Made by a program: the position numbers and the translations under genes
Assembly: GCA_027924585.1 (NCBI GenBank)
Contig: BSBM01000436.1
Location: forward strand, 11,942,501 to 12,006,500
DNA length: 64,000 nt
Direction of reading: 5' to 3'
DNA from: Larix kaempferi
Lineage: Eukaryota > Streptophyta > Pinopsida > Pinales > Pinaceae
Notes under the pieces: generated by a model
Told to the model about the DNA's origin: nothing
Seen by the model: the letters and a program-made list of their open reading frames with translations, nothing else
Databases searched by the model: none
Part shown: positions 1 through 11,400 of the stretch, piece by piece
How positions within the stretch are numbered: position 1 is the first letter of the stretch
How the letters are laid out: each line of letters begins with the position of its first letter

Positions 1-453
1 CATTCGGACTTACTTTGTAACCTAAATAATCATTTCTGATGCACCATTTCAGAACTAGAGGATTTTTGTCATCAAAGCAGACCTTGGAGGTGATTTTAGT
101 TTCATTAATGTCAGCTCCAGGTTAAATCTTTGGACTTTTGGTGTTAGTTGAGGTTTCATACTTGATCCTCATGGTTTTGTGATATAGTTAATTTTTCCCA
201 TGGTAGTAAGATTTTGCCGTATTGGGAGTTTGAGTAATTTGCACGAAATTTTTTTCTAAATACTTAAATATATTTACAATTTTTAACTTTTAAAGATTCA
301 CTAAAAATTATTATTAAAATTTATTGTTAAGATAAAACTGAAATTTCAATTAAAATAGTTAATATTGTCGTTTAACTGTTAACAATTCAACTATTATTCA
401 TGATTATTAATAAAAGAGTGGAATTATAATAATAGCATATCCAATTATAATTC
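1..453. other. AT-rich DNA, no gene seen
   Basis: No reading frame or repeat that I recognise. The sequence becomes very AT-rich from about 240 to 450, ending at the target site of the first retrotransposon. Confidence 0.6.
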
Positions 454-458
454 AAATC

Positions 459-1654
459 TGTTAGAGTGTGGTAACTTCAGGATGCCCTCCATGATTTAGA
501 TGCCTTGCATGGAGGTACATCAGTAATAGGCATCAAGATGGAGTAGAGGGTGAGATACACTCTACTTAGTGGCATGAGCCCAATGGGGGCTGCATGGGGA
601 ACTTTCGGAGAGATTTGACCTTTGCATGCATGTGTTTTGCATGACTTGTCAGCAATTAGTAGATGCATGCAAAAGTGACTTTTGTATGCACTGAGAATTA
701 GGGTTTTGGCAAACCTAATTCATCGGTGAGATTATTTATAGAGGCGGGGGGGTTCCCAGATGAGGTTACTCAGTTGCATTGTCGGAGAGTGATAGTGCGA
801 GAGTGAGGAGGGCGCATCTATGCATGCAGGGCGACTTTCTAAGAGACAGAGGAGTTGCTGCAGGAGCTAGGAAGGTCATATATGAGTTGGATCAGTGACC
901 TTCAGCTCCAGAGTCACTAGGCACCCAAGCCTGTGGACTGAGAGAGTCCATCTAAGAGCAGTCTGCTCAGTTTAGAGGAGGATGTGTTCCCTTGGAGGAG
1001 GGCGCATTTCCCAAGGAAGGAGAAGCTCGTTTGGAGTTGGTTTGACCGACTCAAAGTCTGAGTCTTCTAGAGTAGCCCTACCTCGGCATTTTAGGAAGGT
1101 TAGGGACGATCATAGCTCAGATCTGCTGAGATCCAGCCCGGTACGAGCATTTGACATCAAGAGGGGAGGGCACACTTCTACATGCAGTGGAGGTCGAGTT
1201 CTTCAGAGGGTAGTTTTCAGAGAGAGCAGATCAGAGCAGTGAGATACAAAGAGGGCAGATCAGTCAAAGGCACCTACAGAGACACTCAAATCCATTTTTC
1301 CAGTTAGGGCTTACTCTTCCAGTGCATGCATCAGCTGATGCATGCAGATCTAGAGTCTGTCCGATTCAGGGATTGAGTTACCTGCTAAGGTAATCCTGTA
1401 TTGTACTTATCATTTATATATATGCTCTAGGCTCAAGAGAGAAGATAGCCCCACAGTTTGTTGGTTTTCCTTGGTTGGGGTTTCCAGGGTATATCTGTTG
1501 TTTATGTGTGATTGCATTTGTTTCAGTTTGGTAAATGCAGATCCAGTTGTTTGAGTCTATATTTATATGAGCATGTATTGATATCGAGATTCATACCGCT
1601 TGAGATCTCTGGGTGATTCAGAGAGAGTAGTGATCTTTGAATCAAATATTTACA
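459..1654 (+). repeat. 5' LTR of the first copia element
   Basis: It begins TG and ends CA. It matches 3799-4981 over its whole length with scattered substitutions and small indels. It contains runs of GCATGCATG-type sequence and AGATCT repeats near its 3' side. Short frames inside the LTR occur on both strands and are not conserved between the two copies, so I do not call genes in it. Confidence 0.93.
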
Positions 1655-1666
1655 TGATATGAGAGC
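1655..1666 (+). promoter_or_regulatory. Degenerate primer-binding site
   Basis: TGATATGAGAGC lies directly after the LTR and matches 10 of 12 positions of TGGTATCAGAGC, the usual plant copia initiator-Met tRNA primer site. The bases between it and gag (1667-1920) are a leader rich in AGATCT-containing short repeats. Confidence 0.7.
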
Positions 1667-1920
1667 CCTGTTGAGGGTCAGAGTGGGCAGTCACACATAG
1701 ATTTGTGGTGTTGGTGACTAGATCTGAGATAGATCTAGTAGATCTGTGGAGATAGAGACTAGATCTACTAGATCTGAACAGCACAGTTCAGATATGAGGT
1801 TGTAGAGGTCAGATCTATTGGATCAATGGGTTCAGTGGTCAGATCTGTGATAGATCTACCATATCTGTGGTTGGGAGAGACTCTTGTTCACTGTGGGTTA
1901 CAGTTTTAAGTTGTGAGAGT

Positions 1921-3480
1921 ATGGCTACCAGTTTGAGGGTGGAGGACCGGTTGGATGGTGCCTCCAACTATAGTGCATGGAGGGCACGTATTACTCTCTT
2001 GCTGAAAGAGAGTGAGCTATGGGATGTTGTGAACAACACAACAACAAATCCCGTTACTATTCTGTCTGATGCCATTGCTAAAGCAGTGTATGATAAGAAA
2101 AATGTGAAGGCTCAAAGGATCCTTCTTGATGCGATCAAGGATCACATCATCCCACATGTCTCTACCAAGGACAATGTGTTTGAGATGTGGGATGCTTTGA
2201 CTAGTCTGTACCAGAGCTCCAATGCAAATAGGAAGATGGTTCTCAGGGAGAAGTTGAGAAGCATCAAGATGGGGAAGGATGAGAGCATGATGACCTATCT
2301 CACCAAGATAACTCAAGTGAGAGATGAGTTGGGAGCAGTTGGTGAGAAGGTAGAGGATAGTGAGTTGGTTCGATAGGCATTGAATGGTGTGATTGTGCCA
2401 TGGGCAATGTTTGTTCAATCTATCATAGCTCGAGAGAACCTTCCCAATTGGGATCGCCTGTGGGATGATTTCACACAGGAGGAGATCCAGAGAGGGTACA
2501 TACAGGGTTCAGTTTCTACTACTCCAGAGCAGGAGGATGTGGCTCTCACAGCAGGTGGGAAACAGAGAGGCAGACAGAAGAAGGATCTGAGCAAGATCAA
2601 ATGCTTCGCTTGCAACGATTATGGACATTATGCGGGACAATGTCTACATAAGAAGAAGGGGAAGCAGGCGAAGGACGAGCAGGTGGCAGCAGCAAAGGAG
2701 GTTGATGAGTTCCCTTCTCGGTTTGAGAAGGAGTTCTCGCTAGCCTCAGTTCATTCAGGACATGATAGTAGCCTACTAGAGGCTCAGGTTGATCAGAGGT
2801 GGAGAGTGGACAACACTCTCAAAAGTCACATGACAGGAGTGCGAGATGCATTCTTGATCCTAGAGCATACACCCTTGCAGTTGGCTCGGGATGTACAGGG
2901 GGTTGACCATTTGGTTTCTGGAGTGGGCAGAGTGAGATTTCTGCTTGACCGTGGGGAGCTCCTGGAGGTTTCAGAAGTGCTCTTTGTTCCAGGACTGAGA
3001 GGGAGTGTCCTCTCACTGGCAGCTTTGGCAGTTGCAGGCTACTCAGTAGTGTTTCAGCGGGATCAGTTCTTCACCTATCCTAGAGGAGTAGACCCAGTCT
3101 TATTGGGTCACAAGATCGACGGTGAATACTTGGTTCATGGACAACCTACTTCGGGCACATCTAGATGGCTGAGTGCATCCTCCTCAGATGCAAAGGAGGA
3201 TGATGAGCGGGATGCTCATAACAAAGATGAGGCCAGGAGGAGTGAGCTTGTACAACAAATGGGTGGGCGAGATGCTCACCATGATGAGGATCAGGGGAGT
3301 GATTCTGGAGTTCAGATGGATGAGCGAGATGCTCTTGACAGTGATGAGTCTCAGGAGATTGAGCTCTTGGGCTCATATCAGATGGATGAGCATGTTGCTC
3401 ATGCAGGCACCAGTCAAAGATTGAGCTGGTATGACATGGTTGAGATGGACTTGTCTCAGGAAAGAGCTAAGTCAGTTTAG
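1921..3480 (+). pseudogene. copia gag with protease remnant, one internal stop
   Basis: The frame starts at ATG 1921 (MATSLRVED) and encodes a copia-type Gag (UBN2 family: YSAWRARI, WDALTSLYQSS, DELGAVGEK). A TAG at 2374-2376 interrupts it where related Gags read LVR-Q-ALNG; the frame is otherwise continuous to 3480. A CCHC zinc knuckle (CFACNDYGHYAGQC) lies at about 2602-2643. After it comes a protease-like segment (SHMTGVRDAF, EVLFVPGLRGSVLSLAAL), but the catalytic Asp-Ser/Thr-Gly is replaced by DNT, so it should be inactive. The C-terminus holds about four acidic repeats of roughly 20 residues around the motif ERDAH. Nothing follows that resembles integrase. The Gag could have served for packaging; the stop and the lost catalytic motif make this copy dead. 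Confidence 0.88.
3190..3410 (+). repeat. Acidic ERDAH-type coding repeats in gag-pro
   Basis: Four imperfect coding repeats of about 20 residues, each with a core like DERDAH followed by Asp/Glu-rich sequence (DERDAHNKDE, GRDAHHDED, DERDALDSDE, DEHVAHAG). They occupy the place where gag-pre-integrase sequence would be expected. I do not recognise the motif from other copia elements. Confidence 0.65.
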
Positions 3481-3789
3481 AGACAGAGGGAGTTGACTTA
3501 CAGAGCTGAGTCAACTCATGGTCATAGGTAGATGATCTACAATGCAGTAGATCCACTTGACAATAGTCTTCAGGACTGGTTACAGCAGCAGAGACTCAGA
3601 GGGAGTCTCAGTTAGAGTGCAGTGGCAGAGTCAGCTGGGGTTGACAGGAGGGCTTCTTCTGAAGCCACACTTATGGAGATTGACCAAAGTTCTTCAGGTC
3701 AGATGGCAGTGGCAAGTAGATCAGTTAGATCAGTGTCAGCAGCAATGGACTTGATGGATCCAGGCATCAGTGGTAGGACTCCCCTCGTT
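3481..3789 (+). other. 3' untranslated part of the first copia element
   Basis: No coding signal that I recognise between the end of gag-pro and the polypurine tract. It keeps the serine/glutamine-like wording of a degenerated coding sequence (CAGCAGCAATGG and similar) but no usable frame. Confidence 0.5.
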
Positions 3790-3798
3790 AAGAGGGAG
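3790..3798 (+). promoter_or_regulatory. Polypurine tract
   Basis: AAGAGGGAG immediately before the 3' LTR; primes plus-strand DNA synthesis in LTR elements. The same TTAAGAGGGAG precedes the 3' LTRs of the other two copia elements in the window. Confidence 0.85.
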
Positions 3799-4981
3799 TG
3801 TTAGAGTGTGGTAACTTCAAGATGTCCTCCATGATTTAGATGCCTTGCATGGAGGTACATCAGTACTATAGGCATCAAGATGTAGAGGGTGAGATACACT
3901 CTACTCAGTGGCATGAGCCCAATGGGGGCTGCATGCGGAACTTCCAGGGAGATTTGACCTTTGCATGCATGTGTTTTGCATGACCTGTCAGCGATCAGTA
4001 GATGCATGCAAAAGTGATTTTTGCATACACCGAGAATTAGGGTTTTGGTAAACCTAATTCATCGATGAGATTATTTATAGAGGCAGGGGGTCCCCAGATG
4101 AGGTTACTCAGTTGCATTGTCGGAGAGTGATAGTGCTGAGAGTGAGGAGGGTGCAGTTGTGCATGCAGGACGACTTTCTGAGAGAGAGAGAGGAGTTGCT
4201 GCAGGAGCTAGGAAGGTCAGATTTGAGCTGGATCACTGACCTTCAGCTCTAGAGTCACTAGGCACCCAAGCTTGTGGACTGAGAGAGTCCATCTGAGAGC
4301 ATTCTGCTCAGTTTAGAGGAGGAGGTGTTCCCTTGGAGGAGGGCGCATTTCCCAAGGAGGGAGAAGCTCGTTTGGAGCTGGTTTGACCGATTCAGAGTCT
4401 AAGTCTTCTAGAGTAGCCTTGCCTCGGCATTTGAGGAAGGTTAGGGACGATTAGAGCTCAGATCTGCTGAGATCCGGTCCGGTACGAGCATTTGACATCA
4501 AGAGGGGAGGGTGCACTTCTGCATGCCGTGGAGGTCGAGTTCTTCAGAGAGAGCAGATCAGAGCAATGAGATATAGAGAGGGCAGATCAGTCAGAGGCAC
4601 CTACAGAGACACTCAGATCCAGTTTTCCAGTTAGGGCTTACTCTTCCAGTGCATGCATCCGCTGATGCATGCAAATCTAGAGTCTGTCCAGTTCAGGGAT
4701 TGAGTTACCTACTGAGGTAATCATGTATTGTACTTGTCATTTATATATATGCTCTAGGCTCGAGAGAGAAGATAGCCCCACAGTTTGTTGGTTTTTCCCG
4801 GTTGGGGTTTCTAGGGTATATCTGTTGTTTATGTGTGATTGCATTTGTTTCAGTTTGGTAAATGCAGATCTAGTTGTTTGAGTCTATATTTATATGAGCA
4901 TGTATTGATATCGAGACTCATACTGCTTGAGATCTCTGGGTGATTCAAGCGGAGTAGTGATCTCTGAATCAAATATTTACA
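3799..4981 (+). repeat. 3' LTR of the first copia element
   Basis: It pairs with 459-1654. It ends TTTACA at 4981 and is followed by the AAATC target duplication at 4982-4986. Confidence 0.93.
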
Positions 4982-4986
4982 AAATC

Positions 4987-7900
4987 ACATATTATTTGTA
5001 AGTTAGTCATCACAAGACAAATATGATTTTTCATATAAATAAATATAAATTCAAATTACATAAGCAAAAATGATTTTGCACAAGAAGAGAGTAAAATTTG
5101 GACACAAAAACTCGGGGAGCATTTCAAATAAATTTGTGACTATTGTTCTTTCCATGCAATACTTTAAATCAATGTAAAAGTCACTCAAATTATTTACTTA
5201 TAAAACTTTGTTGTTATATCATATGTTATGTTTCAAATTTGAGATATAAAACTGCTTACAATAAATAATGAATGCTATCATTGTTCTTGAGTCAAAGTTA
5301 CAGAGCCTTTGCAAGAGATGCTTAAAGAGCATAGTCTGCCAACACAAGGCTGCCAAAAGTACATAAATACATGCTTAGCCTATTAAACTCTTTGTCATTA
5401 TATCATATGTTATGTTTCAAATTTGAGATATAAAATTGTTGACAATGAATAAATAATGATACTTTTAAATTTTGAATGGACATGCATATTTAAAATATTT
5501 AAAAGATGCATGCTTTTGTATCTATGAGTACTAGAATATATATATCGTACTGAATCATATTGTCATCTCAAAGAAATGCATTTCTCAATGAAAGCTATTT
5601 TAAGCAAAATGCATTTCTCAATGAAAGCTATTTTAAGCAAAATGCATGTTTTTGTATTTTGAGATGTTTACTTCCATATTTTAGTTGTACTATAATTTTT
5701 CTTTACGTAATCGTATCCATATTTGTACTCGAATATTGCTGCTATGATTTCTTCCTACAATATTGCGATCTCTAGAAGAAATGCATTTCTCAATGAATGT
5801 TATTTTAAGCATGGTTTTGACTTTTCTTAGTGCTTTGCATTTTAAGTTATCTATACTTGGATATCATATGTAGTTAGTTGACTTCAATATTTACCACGAT
5901 CTTTGTTTTTCCTTTTTGCTTTGGTAAAAAACATAATGACATAACTTCCAAGGGCCTTGAAATATCACTAATGCTATAACTAAAGAAAAGTGACTATGGA
6001 TTGTTCAGAGGCTCGAACCTCATAGTTAACAGTTTTGTCGTAATGTACTTAACCAATATAAATAATAAAACATGAACAATAGTCAAAGAAATATAAGTGT
6101 AGAAAAACATATACAAGAGTGACAAAACATTGCATAGACTCCTAGCTCTATAAATAGTTTCTTACTAACCAATCCTATCTACTTGTTGTCTCATCATTCA
6201 TGAGTACCAACCACCTAGTGGATTTGATTTAATAATGACAACCCTTTTACATTAAGTGACTACCAATGGATTATTTAATGAGCCATATTCAAGGAAGATG
6301 GCCTCATATGATTAATTTACTAACTCCTAAGTACCCAAAGTAGGGAGGTTAGGGTTGCCTATTTGATTGGAACTTTCTCCATTTGGTGTGGTCATTTCCC
6401 CTTAACAATAGTGTGTTAATTTCTTTTCAATTTTTTTTGAAAATATAAGACATTTAAATATATTAATAATTATTTTATCAAATTAGACAAACGTTAATAG
6501 AATGCACAAGGCACAAAATGATGGATTTTATTACAACATATTGCTACATTGTGATTTTGATTACATCACTTATGAATTGTTTTCACAAGTATCGAGCTTG
6601 CAGGATTTCATTGCTAGAGTTGGATGGGATAGATCATTTCATGAAGATTAAGGTTGATGGGCTCATTGATGAGACTCTTTAGGGGATATGAAGAATTCCC
6701 ACACATGAGGCACTTTATCATGATAAAAATATTGCATAGGGAGGGATTTTAATGAAGATAATTTGGTGGATTTTTTATTGGGGCCATGAGGTCAATTGGA
6801 AAAACGCCCCAACTCCTTTTGGGTTGCTTTCACTTAGATAATTACCACTAAACACTAAGCTCCTAGATAACATGGAACACACTCAAAAGATTGAAGATGA
6901 ATTTATTAAAAGATTATTTTTGAGAGGGATGCACTCCATCAAGCATAAATCAAACAAGTGCAAGTAAAACATGATGGAGGTTGCACATTCTTCAAGGAGA
7001 TAGTTGGGTTTGCAGATGGAGAATATTCTCTCTTGAAGAGTGCACTTTTATTTTTTTGTAAAGGTTGTTAAGTCAAGCACTCGTCTCAAGGAAACAACTT
7101 TTTCTAGAAAGGTTATTTTATTCTCAAGTACAAGTTGGTTATTCATTTCACTTCTATCAATAAGTTGGTTAGAAGGTTGTTACACTCTGGTGGGTGTATC
7201 ACTAGAAGAAGGATGTATTCACATCCTGGAGGGAAAATTTATTGAGGAGTTGTTAAAGCATAGTCAAAGCATTCATCCACCTAGGCAAGTGCTCCACCTT
7301 CTCGACCTTGGTGGATCTAATCAACTCTGTTGTTTATTATTTGTTGAACTCTTTTAAAGAGTTAGTTAGATAAGAACTATTATTGTATTTTTCCCTTGGA
7401 GAAAGAATAAATCTAACCGCTAGTTTGGTATTCTTAAAAAGATTTGTTGGGCAATAGTGGATCTAGAAAGGGAAATTATTTGTTTATTGAACAAGGAAGT
7501 TGAAATGAAGCCCATATAAGGGTTTGCTCATTTCAATTGTGGGGATGATGGTTTTTGGAGAGATTATTTTTCAATTGTAAGTATTTTGGTTCTAGGGGAA
7601 TCTAATGTTTTGGTTCTAGGGGAATCTAATGAAGATCTTTATTAATGCCTTGATGCTGAAATAGTTATTGATGGTGTTCATTGTGATGTATTCCATGCCA
7701 CATAGTCATCTTATTTGGTAAATCTATTTTTCCCAATTAAATATGTTAAGTAGGGAAGCCTTTTCTTGAACACTTCAATCATCATATTTCCTTGATGTTA
7801 TCTTGAAGCATTGAGACTATGAAGAGAAATAATCTCCATTTGCTATGTAATCCTTACCGCAAAAGGTTCATTTTGCAAGTGCTTGATCTAACCATTTAGA

Positions 7901-8258
7901 GTCTCTATTAAGAAGATTGGATTATGTAATGCCTTCTCCCTTTTCCATTTGCAAGTGCATCATCTATGGTTTTCTATTTTTGACTCCATGTGCCCAATAG
8001 ATTTCAGACATTGGCATTTTCCTTAGCCATGCATATCTTTCAATTTTATAATTTATAAGAAAATTTAATTGAAATATATTGATTCAAAGTCATCATTATC
8101 AATAATAAAGTGGAATAAGTTTAATATTAGTTGCATTTTTTAACATTAATTTTTATTTTTATGTCCTTTTATAGTTTTTAGGGTTTTTTCAAAAACAAAA
8201 TGGGGGAGTGAGGCATGGAGGGGGTGGGGCGATGAGGGCACACCTAGGAGTCCTTTTT
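4987..8258. other. AT-rich intergenic DNA with small duplications
   Basis: No gene supported. It contains a dispersed duplication of about 70 bp (5202-5271 and 5383-5459, both with TATCATATGTTATGTTTC), a 33-bp tandem repeat near 5574, and a 22-bp tandem duplication near 7590-7630 (TTGGTTCTAGGGGAATCTAA). Frames around 7040-7357 carry no motif that I recognise. Confidence 0.6.
5574..5655 (+). repeat. 33-bp tandem repeat, two and a half copies
   Basis: ATGCATTTCTCAATG starts at 5576 and 5609 and is cut short at 5642, giving an exact 33-bp period. Because 33 is a multiple of three, a short frame here reads as an 11-residue repeat, but it has no other support. A separate diverged copy lies at 5778-5812. 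Confidence 0.8.
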
Positions 8259-8466
8259 GGGAGGGGGTGCTCATAAGCCCCTCATTTTGTGAAACATGTC
8301 CTGCTTTTCAGGAAGGGGGTTCCCACATGCCCCCCATTTTGTGAAACACATCTTGCTTTTTAGGAAGGGGATGGCCACAAGCCCTCCATTTTTTGAAACA
8401 CATCTTGCTTTTCAAGAAGGGGGTGCCCACAAGCCTCTTATTCTGCAAAATGCTTTCTGCACATTG
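8259..8466 (+). repeat. 52-bp tandem repeat, four copies
   Basis: Copies start at 8259, 8311, 8363 and 8415, exactly 52 bp apart, each with a G-run (GGAAGGGGGT), then CCCACAAGCCCC, then ATTTTGTGAAACACATC. The period is not a multiple of three, so the open frame at 8296-8607 that crosses it is not a coding repeat. Confidence 0.88.
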
Positions 8467-11400
8467 GAAAATATTTCTCTAGGCACTCTCCTATCCCATG
8501 GGTGTGGGAAGCATGGGGGTGTGCCCTCAACCCTACATGATGCGTTATCATGGAACACTGATAAATCTTGTAAGGGGTTCAAAATAAAATGGATAATCAA
8601 GTTATAGGAATGCAATTTATTACATAGGGTCATTGAGAGGCCACAAGGTATAGATGCAAGTCACCTACTATTTTATGATTGTGTCACACTGGGCTAAGCT
8701 AGGCCTAGAAAAATTGTTGCTATGAGATTTATCTACACACATTATAGTTATTGGGATGAATTTTGAATGATTTGGGAAGTGTCTACTAGCATCTTCACAT
8801 TGATAGGATAATCCTTGTATCCAATTGATTGCATTTTTATGATTACCTAGAAAGAAGTCTTTAGTTGTGTCTTCTAAGAAACATTAAAATTGTCCTCTTA
8901 AACTCATAATCATTAGTTTGCAGTACATGTAAATCACTCTTTTTTGAATATGATAAAATAATATTTAGGTGTTAAGAGATGTTTATCATTTACTCGTGCT
9001 ACAATCTTTTGGATTTCTACTTGCTAAAACATTTCAACGGATTGCAAATGTGCAATCTAACATATGATGAGTTATAACAATTGGCATGTGCATGACTTAA
9101 ACTAACACATATTTTCTTATGGTGGAGTAATATATAATTTGTTTTTGTAAAGAGTTGGGTTGTGTAGCATAAGACTATCATCTAGTATTTATTTACATTA
9201 GGCATAGATGTTTTCATCACATAACAAGATTTTGCACAAAAGTTGAGATCAGAGGAGTTTGATTACTTAACCATCTAATTGAACATTTGAGAAAATAAGG
9301 ATGTCATAATAAAAATAGTCACATACTTATAGAAGTAGAGTGGTCACTGGACTACAAGAGACACAAGATTACTGTTGAAATTCAAGCAAGAAACATGGCT
9401 CCCTTCTCTTCCTCTTAATTTTGTTCTCAACGAACTTCAAGTGACACAATATTACTATTAAAATTCAAATAATGAACATGTTTCTCTTCTCATCCTCCTA
9501 ATTCTTTTCAAATGGGAGTTCATATTCTTCTAGCAGAGACTAAGCATTTATTTCATTATAGAAATAGTTGGATGCCCTTAGAAGGAAGTTTGTAGCAAGT
9601 ATCATAAACAAATATTGTCTTGAAAACTAGTTTAAAGTAGCATAGGCATATAATTTTATGCAAAGGGGATTAACATTCTATCAAAACGGACTAGTTTGAA
9701 CCTAAGGAACTACACATGTCCACCTAGGGTCAAAGGATATGTGTCCATCTATTGGATGTTAGATTCCCTATGTCCACATGTCGAACACATTGTGCCTAGA
9801 TTTGTGTGAGATTGGTGCACTTAAAGTCTACAATTTTTTCTTAGAGTGTCTAATTCTCTAACAACAACATTCTTCTTCATTCATACTGAAGAAAGTATGA
9901 TTCACTCCTTAAGAGTAGCTGCTAAATGTAAAAGGAAAGGGAAGAATCTCTATATTGGGGTTGCTCCCCCTCCAACTCTTTTCATTATTGTTAGTGCTCC
10001 ATTTGTTGGAATTGGAGCTACCATTTCTATGCATAAAATTGCAATACCAAATAAACCCACTCAAGAAATATAATACACGGAAATATGTAACTAGCACTAT
10101 GAGGTTTGGGGTTGAAAAAATATGTTTATATGACATTTAAACGTCAAAACTAGTTCGCTCATAAAATTATTTGGTTTTCAATTACTTAAACTTTGATGTC
10201 ATTTTGTAAATGTTCATATATTGTCATGCTTAATAAACACCATCAATTTATCTACATTTATGTATGTTAATATGTTGTCTAGTTTGTGATATTAATCTCT
10301 TCATGAAATGCCATTTTAACGATGTTCCTAGTGTCTTGAAAACGATGACTTAAATGTTGCTAAAGATTATAAACTTGATATGGATCCCAAGGAATATGTT
10401 GATATTTTGACATCTGTGAAGTAATGGATTTCAATGTCTATGCCATAGGATGGACAACTAGACATCAATATATTGACATTAAGGGGTGGCATCTTACTAT
10501 GCAATCCCCATCCTACAATGTTTCTAATTTGTCCTTTGAAAAACACTACCAACTATGATATGGAGTGTTGTCTGTGGCTTTGAGTTCAACCTTATAATGA
10601 TGATAATTCATGGCCACACTAGCTCGATAATATTGAGCTATTAGGACCATAAATTATCATTGTTGCTCAACGTTTAATTCATGACCATGAGCAACACTCT
10701 TTAGAACCATTGGTACATGTCATTTTCAAAGGGAAAAACACAAAACTATGAGGTGGGGGTTGTATTAGTATAATGCACAGGTAAATAAATGTATCTACCT
10801 TGGGTTGTGAGTACTCTTCATTTCATTTGTCCTTTGTCTTTATTTCCTACAAAAATTGAATGTCAATTGCACCATAATTACTTATATTGTCATTTTTAGT
10901 CATTTTACTATGTGCATCAATGAATACATATAACATCTAATATCCAAAAAAAACATAATGCACATGTCAAGACTAAACCTCAATGTATAACATCATCATC
11001 ATTGCATCAAATACAAGGTGAGGTTTTGTTATCCACATTTCTGCCACTAGAACTATTATATGGAACTCCATTCATATGTTTGTCTATTCGTAATACATAA
11101 TTCTAGGTAACCATTGTAAATACAATATGATAAACAACAACAACAACAACAATAATAATATAATTTTAAGGTCACGACTTAGCCAGACACAAAACAAAGG
11201 ACCCTCTCTGCACAACAATTTCATAGCTAAAGTCTACAAAGGTGTATATAGTCTACCTCCCTCAAAATTTGAACCTATGACCTTGTAGGAGAAAACATAG
11301 GCATTAATAGGAAGAGTTAAGATTAATAATGGTTAATTAGATATTATACATATGTATTAATAAGTCATTTTGGCTTTAGGTTATTTTGTGCTTTATTTCA

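Larger units (their letters stand above)
459..4981 (+). mobile_element. Non-autonomous Ty1/copia LTR retrotransposon, complete with target duplication
   Basis: Two long direct repeats (459-1654 and 3799-4981) begin TGTTAGAG and end TTTACA. They are flanked by the same five bases, AAATC, at 454-458 and 4982-4986, which marks a genuine insertion. A degenerate primer-binding site follows the left LTR and a polypurine tract (AAGAGGGAG, 3790-3798) precedes the right LTR, so the element reads on the plus strand. The internal region is only about 2.1 kb and carries gag plus a damaged protease; integrase, reverse transcriptase and RNase H are absent. It must have been mobilised by enzymes supplied by another element. 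The LTRs differ by several percent by eye, with small indels, so the insertion is not recent. Confidence 0.93.

Noticed and set aside
982-1242. Plus-strand frame of 86 codons as a gene
   Set aside because: It lies inside the 5' LTR and is not kept in the 3' LTR copy.
6005-6035. tRNA-derived SINE B box (GGCTCGAACC)
   Set aside because: A single weak match with no A box, no tail and no target duplication.
8296-8607. Frame of 103 codons as a gene
   Set aside because: It crosses a 52-bp tandem repeat whose period is not a multiple of three, so successive units are read in different frames.
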